A stretch of 64,000 nucleotides of DNA, taken from Spirulina subsalsa PCC 9445 (lineage in GTDB: Bacteria > Cyanobacteriota > Cyanobacteriia > Cyanobacteriales > Spirulinaceae). Location of the stretch: positions 4,128,121 through 4,192,120 of the forward strand of contig NZ_JH980292.1 in assembly GCF_000314005.1 (NCBI RefSeq), in the 5' to 3' direction. Of this stretch, positions 45,251 through 56,065 are shown piece after piece. The notes below the pieces were generated by a model. That model saw only the letters and a program-made list of their open reading frames with translations. It did no database searches and was not told the origin of the DNA. Position numbers and translations under genes: made by a program. Position 1 is the first letter of the stretch. Each line of letters opens with the position of its first letter.

Positions 45251-46999
45251 ATGTCTGCCAAACCATCTTCCCAACCCGCTCAAAACGCTACAGCCCCCAG
45301 TGTAACCCCTAACACCTCAACCTTAGAAGAAATCCGCGCCACACGCTTAGAAAAAGTTGAACAACTCAAACAAGAGGGATTAAACCCCTACGCTTATCGT
45401 TGGGAGTCCACCCATCAAGCGGCACAACTACAAGCCAGCTATAGTGATCTCGGCAATGGGGAAGAGGTTGAGGAAAAAGTTTCGATCGCCGGACGAATTT
45501 TAGCCCGTCGGGTGTTTGGCAAACTCGCCTTTTTCACCCTGCAAGATGAAAGCGGCGTGATTCAACTCTACCTTGATAAAAAGCGCATTGATAGCCAGAT
45601 GCCCGATCTTCCCCAGGCCTTCAACCTACTGAAAAAACTCACCGACGTAGGGGATATTATCGGCGTAACAGGAACCATTAAACGCACAGAAAAAGGGGAA
45701 CTTTCCATTTATGTGCAGGACTACACCATGTTAACTAAATCCCTGTTGCCCTTACCCGATAAATGGCATGGTTTAACCGACACAGAAAAACGCTATCGTC
45801 AGCGTTATGTAGACCTCATTGTTAACCCCGATGTGCGAGAAACCTTCCGTCGTCGGGCGAAAATTACCGCCGCCATTCGTCGCTACTTAGACCAACGAGA
45901 TTTCATTGAAATTGAAACCCCCGTTTTACAGAGTGAAGCCGGAGGAGCAGAAGCACGTCCCTTTATTACCTACCACAATACCCTGCAAATGGACTTGTAT
46001 CTGCGTATTGCCACAGAACTCCATTTAAAACGTCTCATTGTGGGAGGCTTTGAAAAAGTCTTTGAACTGGGGCGAATTTTCCGCAATGAAGGAGTTTCCA
46101 CCAAACATAATCCCGAATTTACCTCCATTGAAATTTATCAAGCCTATGCCGATTATCACGACATGATGGCTTTAACTGAAAACTTAATTACCTATGCCGC
46201 CCAAGAGGTTTTAGGAACATTAACCCTGAACTACCAAGGGGAAACCATTGATTTAACTCCCCCTTGGCGACGAGTCACCATGCAGGAAATTGTCCAAGAG
46301 GTGACAGGTTTAGATTTTAATACCTTGAGTGATTTTGCCAGTGCCAAAACAGCCGCACAACAGGCCGGAATTGAAGTTCCTGATGATTGTCAAACCCTGG
46401 GTAAATTATTGAATGAAGCCTTCGAGCAGAAAGTAGAAGCGACGTTGATTCAGCCTACCTTTATTCTCGATTATCCCAAAGAAATTTCCCCCTTAACCAA
46501 GCCCCATCGCTCTAAAGCGGGGTTAGTTGAACGGTTTGAATTGTTCATTGTGGGACGAGAAACCGCCAATAGTTTTTCCGAATTAACAGATCCCATTGAT
46601 CAACGGGAACGTTTAGAATTACAAGCGGCGAAAAAAGCGGCGGGAGACTTAGAAGCGCAGGGGGTAGATGAGGACTTTTTAGCCGCGTTAGAGTATGGAA
46701 TGCCCCCAACCGGAGGTTTAGGAATTGGTATTGATCGGTTGGTCATGTTATTAACCGATGCTCCCAGCATTCGGGATGTGATTGCCTTCCCCTTGTTAAA
46801 AACCACCAGTGCGGCCGTGAAGGGATTTGATTATGATGAGGAAAAAAAAATCCTGCAAATCGAGTTTAATAATGGCAGTGTCTACAAATACAATGATGTG
46901 CCGGAAACCGTCTATCAAGAGATGAAAACTACTCCTTCGGTAGGGCAGTTTTTTAATAGTCACATTCGAGAAGTTTATGGATTTGATCGGGTGAAATAA
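45251..46999 (+). CDS. lysS: Lysyl-tRNA synthetase with C-terminal KTSC domain
   Basis: Charges tRNA-Lys; class II synthetase. An OB-fold anticodon-binding domain (about 80-190, [25 protein letters not shown]) is followed by the catalytic domain with motif 2 [18 protein letters not shown] and motif 3 [13 protein letters not shown]. About 65 extra residues after the normal end form a KTSC domain ([42 protein letters not shown]). An N-terminal Ser/Pro-rich stretch of about 25 residues is also extra. The KTSC domain's function is unknown; it may add RNA or protein contacts. Confidence 0.95.
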   Translation: MSAKPSSQPAQNATAPSVTPNTSTLEEIRATRLEKVEQLKQEGLNPYAYRWESTHQAAQLQASYSDLGNGEEVEEKVSIAGRILARRVFGKLAFFTLQDESGVIQLYLDKKRIDSQMPDLPQAFNLLKKLTDVGDIIGVTGTIKRTEKGELSIYVQDYTMLTKSLLPLPDKWHGLTDTEKRYRQRYVDLIVNPDVRETFRRRAKITAAIRRYLDQRDFIEIETPVLQSEAGGAEARPFITYHNTLQMDLYLRIATELHLKRLIVGGFEKVFELGRIFRNEGVSTKHNPEFTSIEIYQAYADYHDMMALTENLITYAAQEVLGTLTLNYQGETIDLTPPWRRVTMQEIVQEVTGLDFNTLSDFASAKTAAQQAGIEVPDDCQTLGKLLNEAFEQKVEATLIQPTFILDYPKEISPLTKPHRSKAGLVERFELFIVGRETANSFSELTDPIDQRERLELQAAKKAAGDLEAQGVDEDFLAALEYGMPPTGGLGIGIDRLVMLLTDAPSIRDVIAFPLLKTTSAAVKGFDYDEEKKILQIEFNNGSVYKYNDVPETVYQEMKTTPSVGQFFNSHIREVYGFDRVK

Positions 47000-47017
47000 A
47001 GGAAGGTTTTTAGATTA

Positions 47018-47180
47018 GGGAACAGGGAACAGGGAACAGGGAATAAGGAATAGGGAATAGGGAATAGGGAATAGGGGTAATAAGGAATAGGGGTAATAAG
47101 TCTTAATTCCCCCTCTCTCCCCTGCTCCCCTGCTCCCCGACTCCCGACTCCCGACTCCCAACTCCCAACTCCCAACTCCC
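47018..47180. repeat. GGGAACA / GGGAATA and GACTCCC array
   Basis: Three GGGAACA and several GGGAATA units (47018-47095), CCCCTGCT repeats and then about six GACTCCC/CAACTCC heptamers (to 47180) fill the lysS-groES spacer. Open frames across it on the minus strand only translate the repeat. Confidence 0.85.
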
Positions 47181-47243
47181 CCCTTGGAGTTCGGGAAACC
47201 GTACACCTTGAGGAGTTGCTATTAGACACCGACTTTCGCTAGA

Positions 47244-47270
47244 TTAGCACTCGGAAGGTGAGAGTGCTAA
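47244..47270 (+). promoter_or_regulatory. CIRCE element (HrcA operator) of groESL
   Basis: TTAGCACTC (47244-47252), nine bases, and GAGTGCTAA (47262-47270) form the perfect consensus inverted repeat bound by the HrcA repressor, 55 bp upstream of groES. It indicates heat-shock induction by loss of HrcA repression. Confidence 0.98.
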
Positions 47271-47324
47271 ATTCACTGCCGGATGGCGCTCAATCCTGAC
47301 AACTCAAACATTTGGAGGTTTTGC

Positions 47325-47639
47325 ATGGCAGCACTAACAATTAACGTCTCTACTGTTAATCCTTTGGGCGATCGCGTTTTCGTGAAAATCAGCCCCAGCG
47401 AAGAGAAAACCGCAGGTGGCATTTTACTGCCCGACACCGCAAAAGAAAAACCCCAAGTGGGTGAAGTGGTTGCAGTAGGCCCCGGAAAAGTAGACAACAA
47501 CGGCAACCGCACCGCCCTAGAAGTGAAAGTCGGAGATAAAGTTCTGTACTCCAAATATGCAGGCACCGACATCAAACTAGGTGGCGACGACTATGTTCTG
47601 CTCTCCGAAAAAGACATTCTCGCTTCCATCTCTGAATAG
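47325..47639 (+). CDS. groES: Co-chaperonin GroES
   Basis: The 104-residue lid of the GroEL folding chamber. [42 protein letters not shown] includes the mobile loop, and [31 protein letters not shown] closes the domain. The ATG at 47325 is 6 bp after GGAGG (47314-47318); an in-frame start at 47283 is too far upstream. First gene of the CIRCE-controlled operon. Confidence 0.98.
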   Translation: MAALTINVSTVNPLGDRVFVKISPSEEKTAGGILLPDTAKEKPQVGEVVAVGPGKVDNNGNRTALEVKVGDKVLYSKYAGTDIKLGGDDYVLLSEKDILASISE

Positions 47640-47718
47640 ATTGGATTGACCGTTAAATCCCGTCGTTCATCGAATCATTCAATATCGATTCCTTAAGTAA
47701 TCTAGAAGACACCGAACT

Positions 47719-49344
47719 ATGGCTAAGACAATCATTTACAACGATGAAGCGCGCCGTGCATTAGAACGAGGCATCGACCTACTGGCTGAAGCCGTTGCCG
47801 TTACCCTAGGACCCAAAGGCCGTAATGTTGTCCTAGAAAAGAAATTTGGCGCACCCCAAATCGTAAACGATGGGGTCACCATTGCTAAAGAAATCGAACT
47901 GGAAGATCACATCGAGAATACTGGCGTTTCCTTGATTCGTCAAGCCGCTTCTAAAACCAATGATGTCGCTGGGGATGGAACCACCACCGCAACGGTTTTA
48001 GCCCATGCAATGGTTAAAGAAGGATTACGCAACGTGGCCGCTGGTGCAAACCCCATCGCCATTAAACGCGGGGTTGATAAGGCCGTTGAATATTTAGTGG
48101 GTAAAATTGCCGAACACGCGAAACCCGTTGAAGATTCCAAAGCGATCGCCCAAGTCGGTTCTATTTCCGCCGGGAATGATGAAGAAGTGGGTCAAATGAT
48201 CGCCAGTGCTATGGATAAAGTCGGTAAAGAGGGCGTGATTTCCCTCGAAGAAGGCAAATCCATGACCACTGAACTGGAAATCACCGAAGGGATGCGCTTT
48301 GACAAAGGCTACATTTCCCCCTACTTCGTCACCGATACCGAACGGATGGAAGCGGTGTTAGATGAACCCTACATCTTAATCACCGACAAAAAAATCACCC
48401 TCGTTCAAGACTTAGTTCCCGTCCTTGAACAAGTAGCGCGTTCTGGTCGTCCTTTGGTGATTATCGCCGAAGATATCGAAAAAGAAGCCTTAGCTACCTT
48501 AGTGGTGAACCGTCTGCGCGGTGTTCTGAACGTTGCGGCCGTTAAAGCGCCCGGATTTGGCGATCGCCGCAAACAAATGTTAGAAGATATCGCCGTTCTC
48601 ACAGGTGGTCAAGTCATCACTGAAGACGCTGGCCTGAAACTGGAAAACACCAAGCTGGAAATGCTCGGTGGCGCTCGTCGCATGACCTTGACCAAAGACA
48701 ACACCACCATTGTAGCCGAAGGCAACGAAGCCGCCGTTAAAGCCCGTTGTGAGCAAATTCGCCGTCAAGTTGACGAAACCGAATCCTCCTACGACAAAGA
48801 AAAATTACAGGAACGTCTCGCTAAACTGAGCGGTGGTGTTGCTGTGGTCAAAGTGGGTGCCGCCACTGAAACCGAAATGAAGGACAAAAAACTGCGCTTA
48901 GAAGATGCCATCAACGCCACTAAAGCGGCCGTTGAAGAGGGTATCGTCCCCGGTGGTGGTACAACCTTAGCGCACCTCGCCCCCGGTTTAGAAACCTGGG
49001 CAAACGACAGCCTACAAAATGAAGAGTTAACGGGTGCGTTAATTGTAGCTCGTGCTTTAACTGCTCCTCTGAAACGCATTGCAGAAAACGCCGGACAAAA
49101 CGGCGCTGTGATTGCCGAACGAGTGAAAGAAAAAGACTTTAACGTAGGCTACAATGCCGCTAACGGCGAGTTTACCGATATGTTAGCCGCAGGTATTGTT
49201 GACCCCGCTAAAGTGACCCGCAGCGCTCTGCAAAATGCCGCTTCTATTGCCGGGATGGTTCTAACCACAGAATGTATTGTGGTGGACAAACCGGAAAAAG
49301 AAAAAGCTTCCGCAGGCCCCGGCGGTGGTGACTTCGATTACTAG
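47719..49344 (+). CDS. groEL: Chaperonin GroEL
   Basis: 541-residue ATP-dependent chaperonin subunit. [33 protein letters not shown] and [11 protein letters not shown] carry nucleotide contacts. The protein ends [10 protein letters not shown] in place of the GGM-repeat tail of E. coli, typical of cyanobacterial GroEL1. It lies 79 bp after groES, and two terminator-like hairpins follow. Confidence 0.98.
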   Translation: MAKTIIYNDEARRALERGIDLLAEAVAVTLGPKGRNVVLEKKFGAPQIVNDGVTIAKEIELEDHIENTGVSLIRQAASKTNDVAGDGTTTATVLAHAMVKEGLRNVAAGANPIAIKRGVDKAVEYLVGKIAEHAKPVEDSKAIAQVGSISAGNDEEVGQMIASAMDKVGKEGVISLEEGKSMTTELEITEGMRFDKGYISPYFVTDTERMEAVLDEPYILITDKKITLVQDLVPVLEQVARSGRPLVIIAEDIEKEALATLVVNRLRGVLNVAAVKAPGFGDRRKQMLEDIAVLTGGQVITEDAGLKLENTKLEMLGGARRMTLTKDNTTIVAEGNEAAVKARCEQIRRQVDETESSYDKEKLQERLAKLSGGVAVVKVGAATETEMKDKKLRLEDAINATKAAVEEGIVPGGGTTLAHLAPGLETWANDSLQNEELTGALIVARALTAPLKRIAENAGQNGAVIAERVKEKDFNVGYNAANGEFTDMLAAGIVDPAKVTRSALQNAASIAGMVLTTECIVVDKPEKEKASAGPGGGDFDY

Positions 49345-49373
49345 GGTTTAAAGGGGGGTTTTCCCCCCATAAA

Positions 49374-49409
49374 AAAACGGCCTCCTCCTTTTGAGGGGGT
49401 CGTTTTTTG
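49374..49409 (+). terminator. Terminator of groESL
   Basis: AACGGCCTCCTC pairs with GAGGGGGTCGTT around CTTTT and is followed by TTTTTG. A second hairpin, GGGGGG-TTTT-CCCCCC (49352-49367), precedes it. Confidence 0.85.
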
Positions 49410-49432
49410 TTGCACTCTTCCCAACCCTTCCC

Positions 49433-49523
49433 GTAGGTTGGGTGGAGCGACAGCGCACCCCAACATTCCCCCCTAAAATTAGAGTCCAAACGGTTGGGTT
49501 ACACTTCGTTTCACCCAACCTAC
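49433..49523. repeat. Palindromic GTAGGTTGGGT repeat element
   Basis: GTAGGTTGGGT (49433-49443) and ACCCAACCTAC (49513-49523) bound 91 bp with further internal inverted pieces (GCACCCCAAC, GGTTGGGTTACACTTCG). Sequences of this type are widely dispersed in bacterial genomes; it is probably a miniature element. Confidence 0.65.
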
Positions 49524-49561
49524 AAATGGGTACAAATGGTAATTTTTGCCCTATTTCAGGT

Positions 49562-51007
49562 TCATTTTGCACTCAAACAATTATCACAATGACCACAACG
49601 AAAGGCTGTATCGGGCTGAAAACCAAAAGCTGCCATGAGAAACTGCCAACGACATTGGGAGGTGCGGAAATAACCACGCAGTTCTTGATAATATTCCTGC
49701 TGCTGTTGATAACTCCGATCTAACGCCTGTTGCACATTGCCCGGTTTCACTTGGAAATGAAAAGGATCTAACCAGACCAGTAACTTGGCACTATGGAGCA
49801 AGGATAAGGCCATTGCTCCCCCTTTTAAGCCGTCTAGCTGGGTTAAATCCCCTTCTGGGGGCAGTTTCTGCATAACCTGCTGGGCTTGGCGGTATTGTTG
49901 GCGGAGGTTGTTGTGAAAAAAGCGATCGCGCTGTTGATCTTCTGGATTTAACCATCCCGTGCGATCACTCACCAAGGTTAAAGTATAACTCATCTTCCCA
50001 TCTCGTCCCCCCCGTCCCACTTCCTGCAAGTATTCCGTCAACAATAAAGGAGGGCTAAAGTGTACCACCCAGCGCACATCGGGTTTATTAATCCCCATGC
50101 CAAAAGCGGAAGTACAGACGACAATAGGGACTTTCCCCCCTAACCACTGCTGCTCAATCTCCCGTCGCTCTTGCGCCCCATAGCCCCCATGATAGGATAG
50201 GGTTGGATAACCTTGGGCTGTGAACCACTGGCTGAGGGTTTCGCTGTCCTGACGAGAACGCACATAGACTAAACCGCTACTGTTTCCCTGTTGTTGGACA
50301 AACTTTAACATTCGCTGTTTTCGGCCGCGGGGAGTCCAGACATTCTGCACTTGTAGGGACAAATTGCCACGATAGGGACTTTGAGTAAATAAACGAGGTT
50401 GGCGCAGTTGTAACACCTGACAAATGGTGTTTTTCCCTTGGGGATTGGCTGTTGCGGTAAAGGCTGCAATGGGGATCGCGGTTCCGGGGGGTTTATGGTT
50501 TAATAAAGCAGGGCGCACGGTGCCTAAACGGCGATAGGCTGGACGAAAGGTTTCTCCCCACTGAACTAAACAATGGGCTTCATCTAAAATTAGCCCGTTA
50601 ATTCGGATGTGAGGTTGGATTAAACGTTCCCAAAGGGCAGGACTCAAGAGGGTTTCTGGGGAGAGGTATAACAGCCGTAGGGTTTGCCGTTCCAGTTGGT
50701 GCAGGGTGCGCTTTTTGAGCCATTTCGGGGTTTCGCTGTGGTAGGAGGCGGCCGGGAGTTGGCGATCGCGTAATTCCTGCACTTGATTTTCCATTAAAGC
50801 CACCAAGGGCGAAATCACAAGGGTTAAGCCCTGTTGCAACAGTGCCGGAAGTTGAAAACACAAGGATTTCCCGCCCCCCGTAGGCAAGAGAATCAAGGCA
50901 TCTTGTCCCGTTAACAAACAGTCGATAATATCCCGTTGGAGTGGTCTAAAGTCAGAATACCCCCAAGTTTTTTGTAATTGGGTTTGTAGGGTTTGCCAGA
51001 TGTCCAC
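49562..51007 (-). CDS. recQ: RecQ-family ATP-dependent DNA helicase
   Basis: 481 residues. The helicase core has FRPLQRDIIDCLLTGQDALILLPTGGGKS (Walker A near 42-48), the DEAH box in LILDEAHCLVQWGE, and C-terminal helicase motifs VYVRSRQDSETL and GINKPDVRWVVHFSPP...QEVGRGGRDGK. A zinc-binding region (CGHCDNC) ends the protein. The HRDC domain is absent. The start is a GTG at 51007. The product should unwind 3'-tailed DNA during repair. Confidence 0.92.
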   Translation of the reverse strand: MDIWQTLQTQLQKTWGYSDFRPLQRDIIDCLLTGQDALILLPTGGGKSLCFQLPALLQQGLTLVISPLVALMENQVQELRDRQLPAASYHSETPKWLKKRTLHQLERQTLRLLYLSPETLLSPALWERLIQPHIRINGLILDEAHCLVQWGETFRPAYRRLGTVRPALLNHKPPGTAIPIAAFTATANPQGKNTICQVLQLRQPRLFTQSPYRGNLSLQVQNVWTPRGRKQRMLKFVQQQGNSSGLVYVRSRQDSETLSQWFTAQGYPTLSYHGGYGAQERREIEQQWLGGKVPIVVCTSAFGMGINKPDVRWVVHFSPPLLLTEYLQEVGRGGRDGKMSYTLTLVSDRTGWLNPEDQQRDRFFHNNLRQQYRQAQQVMQKLPPEGDLTQLDGLKGGAMALSLLHSAKLLVWLDPFHFQVKPGNVQQALDRSYQQQQEYYQELRGYFRTSQCRWQFLMAAFGFQPDTAFRCGHCDNCLSAK

Positions 51008-51024
51008 AGATTAGAGAATTTGGG

Positions 51025-51867
51025 TCAGTCAGTGAATCTATTTTGCACTTGTTCGAGGGGTAAACTCAAGGCTTGGGCAATTTGTTCAGCATTTAAGCCA
51101 AATTGTTGTAACTGGGCGATCGCATTTAAACGGGCTTGTTCACTCTCTTGGGCGCGCTGTTCGGCTTCTTGAGTCCGTTGTCGTTCCTGTTCGGCCTCTT
51201 CCCTCCCAGTTAACAACAAATTCCCGTCCCTATCCCACCACCTTAACCAACGTTGAGCTTGATTTTGATAGTTACCTTGCCAAACGCCTAACTCTACCCC
51301 CAAGGGATTAATCGGATAATGACCGCGTTCATTAGGGGGAAGCGGTTCATAAAATCCGTTAACCAGATGATACATTTCGAGGGTTCCTGTCACGACTAAA
51401 AAGATTCCATAGTAGGGAATGCGCAGGATGTTTTCATACACCCAAAACTTACCCGGTCGAGTGCGGGGATTGCTTTGTACCAAAGGAGTGCGATCGCGCT
51501 CAACCGATCCATCTCCACTAGCAAATTCTAAGGCAATCAGGGGAGTGATAAATTCTCGCCACAGGACATAGGAACGGCGAATCTGACCATTGAGTAAGGG
51601 GGGGACATTCGGCACATAAAACCAGTCTGGTGCTTCGGCTCCCTGTTCAGGAGGATCAGTTTCTCGCCAATAGATACCGCAATCCTGACCAATCGCATAG
51701 TATCCATCGGGATGGCGTTGTTGGAGAATTGGGGTGAGGGAGTCGGTGAGGATGATACTTTGGGGATGTTCTTGAAAGTTTTTCACAAAGGTTCCGTCAG
51801 ACTCTGGCAGTTGGGTATGATCCGGGAAAGCAGGAGGCAGATCAATTTTAGAGATCCCTTGAGTCAT
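51025..51867 (-). CDS. Uma2 family endonuclease-like protein
   Basis: 280 residues of the DUF820/Uma2 group with a restriction-endonuclease-like fold. Strands GIYWRETDPPEQGAEAPDWFYVP and PLIALEFASGDGSVERD supply the acidic pair, with WVYENILRIPYYGIFLV after. The C-terminal 60 residues are a coiled coil (EEAEQERQRTQEAEQRAQES) ending in a helix (LNAEQIAQALSLPLEQV). The family is greatly expanded in cyanobacteria and its function is unknown. It ends 17 bp before recQ. Confidence 0.9.
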   Translation of the reverse strand: MTQGISKIDLPPAFPDHTQLPESDGTFVKNFQEHPQSIILTDSLTPILQQRHPDGYYAIGQDCGIYWRETDPPEQGAEAPDWFYVPNVPPLLNGQIRRSYVLWREFITPLIALEFASGDGSVERDRTPLVQSNPRTRPGKFWVYENILRIPYYGIFLVVTGTLEMYHLVNGFYEPLPPNERGHYPINPLGVELGVWQGNYQNQAQRWLRWWDRDGNLLLTGREEAEQERQRTQEAEQRAQESEQARLNAIAQLQQFGLNAEQIAQALSLPLEQVQNRFTD

Positions 51868-51982
51868 AATGATGTCAGCGTTCTTTTGTTCTATAGTTTA
51901 GCGCAAGCTGAGGGCTGGGGAAGAGGCAAGAGACAAGAAGCAAAAAGCAAAAGTTTTGAATGCACTATTCCCTATCTCTAAC

Positions 51983-52669
51983 CTAACCAATGCCCAAAAT
52001 ATAATCAAAATTCCCTCGTCCTACGGTACTTTCTAAGGTCTTAATCACCTGACGAGGATTATCATAGGGGCCATTAATATAGAGGGGTTTTCCTTCACAA
52101 CCGAATTGTAATTTTAACGCCCCATCCCATTCTCCCAAATGCTTTTGAGTCTCCGCAAACTCCCCCGGAGGAGAAAACCCTAACCGTTGCGCATACTCGA
52201 CCGACCCATAAACAATTCCTTGGGCTTCACTCAGGCTAATTTCTCGGTAGCCATCGGGAAAAGAAGCGTAGGAATGAGCCACAAAATAATCATAACGACT
52301 TTTATCTAATTTGCGGACTTCCATTGTATCTTTCACCCCTAAACAGAAGTAATCCACCAAGTAACTACAGACTAAAAACTTATCATAGCCATTGAAGCGT
52401 GTCACCAAAACCAGAGCCAAACTACTTAAAATTTCGTCATCCTTTAACGTGGCATCTAATAAATGTTTCGCGCAATTTTCATTAACCAAACAACTCGAAA
52501 CCGGAGGTAAATCTCCCTCATGGACAACCCTTAACACCTGATAGCCACCATTAGAGCGGATCACACCGCGAACTTGTGAAATCCGCACCCCCAAAAAACT
52601 GGCGATTTCTCGGGGGGTGTAATTCTGCTCATGGAGTTCTAAAATTTCTTGTTCAATGTCAGACAGCAT
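51983..52669 (-). CDS. HTH-containing hypothetical protein
   Basis: 228 residues. The N terminus is a helix-turn-helix (LHEQNYTPREIASFLGVRISQVRGVIRSNGGYQ). The rest is a compact domain with several Cys and a conserved-looking C terminus (GIVYGSVEYAQRLGFSPPGEF, GKPLYINGPYDNPRQVIKTLE, NFDYILGIG). I do not recognise the second domain. The HTH suggests a DNA-binding or targeting role. It lies 31 bp after hemW in the same direction. Confidence 0.7.
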   Translation of the reverse strand: MLSDIEQEILELHEQNYTPREIASFLGVRISQVRGVIRSNGGYQVLRVVHEGDLPPVSSCLVNENCAKHLLDATLKDDEILSSLALVLVTRFNGYDKFLVCSYLVDYFCLGVKDTMEVRKLDKSRYDYFVAHSYASFPDGYREISLSEAQGIVYGSVEYAQRLGFSPPGEFAETQKHLGEWDGALKLQFGCEGKPLYINGPYDNPRQVIKTLESTVGRGNFDYILGIG

Positions 52670-52700
52670 TACCTACTAAGTTTTTAAGTAATAATGGGTC

Positions 52701-53867
52701 TTAAGAAAATAAATTAAACAAATCAGACAAGATGGTATTAGAAAACAAAAAACCATCGGGATCGGTGAGTTGTAACTGTGTAGAATGAGGGGAATAAATA
52801 ACCCAGCCTTGTTGAATATAGGGTTCTACACCCGTCAGAATTTTCTGGGTAATATCTGGGCTAAAGTGGGCTAGGTTTACCCCTTCGCTGAGTCTTAATC
52901 CTAACATGAGGGTTTCTAGAAGGCGATCGCACTCAGAAATCACATCCCCCTCAGTTCCCCCCCTGCCCAGACTTAAGCCCTCCACCCAATCATAATACTC
53001 CCGACGGGTGCGCGGCCGGGTCAATCGTCGGCCCTCCACATAACTGGCCGCCCCCATGCCAAAGCCAAAATAAGAGCGATTCTCCCAGTACACTCGATTA
53101 TGGCGGCATTGCCAACCCTTTTGGGCATAATTTGAGATTTCGTAATGTTCAAATCCGGCTGAAGTCAGCCAATCTCGCGCCCTGCGGTACATTTGGGCGG
53201 TCATTTCATCACTGGGGAGGGGCTTTTGTCCCGCTTCATACTGCTTACCAAAGGCCGTTACGGGTTCTAATACTAAGTCATAACAGGAAAGATGAGTCGG
53301 TTTTAAAGCAATGGCCTGCTTGAGGGATTCTTCCCACTGGGTCAAGGTTTGTCCGGGTAAACCGGAGATTAAATCTAAACTAAAATTAACGATTCCCCCT
53401 TGTCTTAAGTCCTCTACCGCCCGGAAAATATCCTCGCAGCAGTGCGATCGCCCGGCCTTGTGTAATAATTCATCTTGAAACGCCTGCACCCCCAAACTAA
53501 AGCGATTCACCCCCAGCGCCTGATACCCCTGCACCTGTTCTAAAGTAAACGTATCGGGATCAATTTCCAGAGAAATTTCCGCCCCCTCCCTGATGCCAAA
53601 CTGTGCCGCCAAAGCCTCCAGAATTTGCCCCACCTGAGAGGGAGCCAAAAGGGAAGGAGTCCCCCCACCCAAAAAGATGGTTTCTAAGGGGGCTGTGGGC
53701 TGCGTGAGGGCAATTTCTCGCCCCAAAACCTCGATATACTCCACAATAGAGCCAGAAGCCTCTCCTCGGATGCGATCGCCCAAAACCGAAATCGGGAAAT
53801 CACAATAAAAACAACGGCGACGACAAAAGGGAATATGAACATAAGCCGCAGTAACCCTTTCCCCCAC
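52701..53867 (-). CDS. hemW: Radical SAM heme chaperone HemW
   Basis: 388 residues from a GTG at 53867, which is preceded by AGGAGG; earlier in-frame starts lie upstream of that site. The radical-SAM cluster CRRRCFYCDF is near residues 15-24 of YVHIPFCRRRC. GGGTPSLL, EIDPDTFT, GVNRFSLGVQAFQ and the HemW C-terminal domain (HYEISNYAQKGWQCRHNRVYW) follow. The spacing CxxxCxxC plus the FCxYC-like Phe marks HemW, which inserts heme into respiratory proteins, and not HemN. Confidence 0.93.
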   Translation of the reverse strand: MGERVTAAYVHIPFCRRRCFYCDFPISVLGDRIRGEASGSIVEYIEVLGREIALTQPTAPLETIFLGGGTPSLLAPSQVGQILEALAAQFGIREGAEISLEIDPDTFTLEQVQGYQALGVNRFSLGVQAFQDELLHKAGRSHCCEDIFRAVEDLRQGGIVNFSLDLISGLPGQTLTQWEESLKQAIALKPTHLSCYDLVLEPVTAFGKQYEAGQKPLPSDEMTAQMYRRARDWLTSAGFEHYEISNYAQKGWQCRHNRVYWENRSYFGFGMGAASYVEGRRLTRPRTRREYYDWVEGLSLGRGGTEGDVISECDRLLETLMLGLRLSEGVNLAHFSPDITQKILTGVEPYIQQGWVIYSPHSTQLQLTDPDGFLFSNTILSDLFNLFS

Positions 53868-53993
53868 TATCTCCCCCTCCTGAACAACATCAACTCTTAA
53901 CCCACAACGTATAATGAAAATAACCAACCCATTCAAATCGTCCTTGACCCGGTAAACCCCATTATCCCAGACCCATTCTATTCAACTCCTATC

Positions 53994-55073
53994 ATGCTTG
54001 ATGCCGTTATTATTGCCCTCTTTGTGATTGCTGCCGCCGGGGTTGGCTTCGGTGCAGTAGACCTCCTCCCCCCCGACGTTCTCGTTCAAGTCACCAACCT
54101 AGAAGCCGTCCGCCTGATTGCCAGTGCCTTCGCCGCCATCATCGGGTTAGCCTTGGGTTTAACCGCCCAAACCACCTATCGCCGCCTAGAAGCCCGCGTC
54201 CGCAAACTCTCCATTGAAATCATCCTCACCCGCGCCGTCGGTTGGATTCTGGGCTTGTTGTTAGCCAACCTCATGTTAGCCCCCATTTTCCTCCTCCCCA
54301 TCCCCCATGAATTCGCCTTTGTGAAACCCATGATGGCCGTCTTAGCCAGTGTCATGTTCTCCTTCTTTGGGGTGAGTTTAGCCGACACCCACGGCCGCAC
54401 CTTCCTCCGTCTCATCAACCCGAACAGCATTGAAAGTATGTTAGTGGCAGAAGGCACCCTTAAACCCGCCACCACCAAGATTTTAGACACCAGTTGCATT
54501 ATTGATGGGCGAGTAGAAGAATTACTCGATACAGGATTTATCGAAGGACAAATTTTAGTCCCTCAATTTGTCCTACAAGAATTACAACTGCTGGCCGATG
54601 CCGCCAACGACCAAAAACGGAGTCGAGGCCGACGGGGATTAGATATCCTCAACCGGATGCAAAACGCCTACCCGGAACGCTTAGTCATTAATCCCGAGGA
54701 ATACGAAGAAATTAATACAGTCGATGCAAAATTAGTCCGTTTTGCCCAAGAAATTAACGGAATTTTGCTCACCAATGACTACAACTTAAGCAAAGTGGCT
54801 AACTTGCAACGGGTTCCGGTGTTAAATATTAACGACCTCGCCCAAGCCATTCGTCCTATTTACTTACCCGGCGACACTTTAGAATTAAAAATCCTCAAAC
54901 TCGGCAAAGAACCCCAACAAGGAGTAGGTTATCTCGAAGATGGCACAATGGTTGTCGTAGAAGAAGGCAATACCCACGTCGGCGAAGAAATCCGCGTGAT
55001 GGTGACTTCTGCCCTACAAACCTCCGCCGGACGCATGATTTTCGCCAAACCTCAAGCCTCCGTCATGGCTTGA
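53994..55073 (+). CDS. PIN-TRAM domain membrane protein
   Basis: 359 residues. Four hydrophobic helices lie in the first 135 residues. A PIN-like nuclease domain follows (ILDTSCIIDGRVEELLDTGFI, VPQFVLQELQLLADAANDQKRSRGRRGLDIL, LTNDYNL) with its acidic residues intact. A C-terminal TRAM domain (GDTLELKILKLGKEPQQGVGYLEDGTMVVVEEG) is predicted to bind RNA. The layout equals that of the YacL family of Firmicutes and its cyanobacterial relatives. A role in RNA turnover is inferred. Confidence 0.92.
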   Translation: MLDAVIIALFVIAAAGVGFGAVDLLPPDVLVQVTNLEAVRLIASAFAAIIGLALGLTAQTTYRRLEARVRKLSIEIILTRAVGWILGLLLANLMLAPIFLLPIPHEFAFVKPMMAVLASVMFSFFGVSLADTHGRTFLRLINPNSIESMLVAEGTLKPATTKILDTSCIIDGRVEELLDTGFIEGQILVPQFVLQELQLLADAANDQKRSRGRRGLDILNRMQNAYPERLVINPEEYEEINTVDAKLVRFAQEINGILLTNDYNLSKVANLQRVPVLNINDLAQAIRPIYLPGDTLELKILKLGKEPQQGVGYLEDGTMVVVEEGNTHVGEEIRVMVTSALQTSAGRMIFAKPQASVMA

Positions 55074-55265
55074 TAAGCCTGTATTCCCCTCCCCTGCTCC
55101 CCTGCTCCCCCGCCCCCGTCCAAGGCGGGGGACAGTTATTTAGCGGATCAATATCTCCTGCAAAGTTGGATGAAAGGTCTAGTCTTGCTAGACTGAAGAG
55201 AAACAACGGTAATCAATCCTGAGCGATCAAACAGATTAGAGCAGCAAAAGGAGAGTGGGTATTCT

Positions 55266-56039
55266 GTGTTCCAACGATTAAAGCAAGACTTAAAGAATGA
55301 CCTTATTGCAGGCCTTCTAGTGGTCATTCCCCTAGCCACCACCATCTGGTTAACCATTACTATCGCTCGTTGGGTGGTGAGTTTTCTCACGGAAATTCCC
55401 AAACAACTCAACCCCTTTCAAGGTCTTCATCCCCTACTGGCCAGCAGTTTAAACCTTGTGGTTGGACTAGCGGTGCCCTTGGGCTGTATCTTGCTGATTG
55501 GGTTGATGGCTCGTAATATTGCTGGGCGTTGGTTACTGGACTTTGGAGAACGGATTTTACAAGCCATTCCCCTAGCGGGTTCAGTCTACAAAACCCTGCA
55601 ACAAATCCTAGAAACCCTGTTTCGAGACTCTAAGAGTAAATTCCGCCGCGTGGTGATGGTGGAATATCCTCGTCAAGGGGTGTGGAGTATTGGTTTCGTC
55701 ACCGGAACCGTCAGCAATGCTCTACAATCCCATCTCTCGCAACCCATGTTAAGTATTTTCATCCCCACCACCCCTAACCCCACTTCGGGATGGTATGCCA
55801 TTGTCCCGGAAACCGATGTGATTAACTTAGCTATTTCTATTGAAGACGCTTTTAAAGTGCTAATTTCTGGCGGCATAGTTAGTCCCAATGTGCCTCCTCT
55901 GGCATCCAATTCTATCCCCCTGTCTCTGGAAAAATCTCAGAAATCCCGCGAGAAAGTTCCGGTTGAAGCCAGTCGCCCTGACCTGAACGAAGAGTCCCGA
56001 AAAGTGTTAACCTTAGAAACTCTGGAAAACGAGAATTAA
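55266..56039 (+). CDS. DUF502 family membrane protein
   Basis: 257 residues. The DUF502 signature is clear: [21 protein letters not shown], a second helix near 65-90, [51 protein letters not shown] and [13 protein letters not shown]. Function unknown; the family is also present in plants. The GTG start at 55266 follows GGAGAG. It sits 26 bp before nusB, so the pair forms an operon, as in other cyanobacteria. Confidence 0.9.
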   Translation: MFQRLKQDLKNDLIAGLLVVIPLATTIWLTITIARWVVSFLTEIPKQLNPFQGLHPLLASSLNLVVGLAVPLGCILLIGLMARNIAGRWLLDFGERILQAIPLAGSVYKTLQQILETLFRDSKSKFRRVVMVEYPRQGVWSIGFVTGTVSNALQSHLSQPMLSIFIPTTPNPTSGWYAIVPETDVINLAISIEDAFKVLISGGIVSPNVPPLASNSIPLSLEKSQKSREKVPVEASRPDLNEESRKVLTLETLENEN

Positions 56040-56065
56040 GCTCAATCAAACCCTCTTTACGAACA

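Noticed and set aside
46975-47229. Minus-strand frames downstream of lysS
   Set aside because: They only translate GGGAATA and GGGAGTC repeats.
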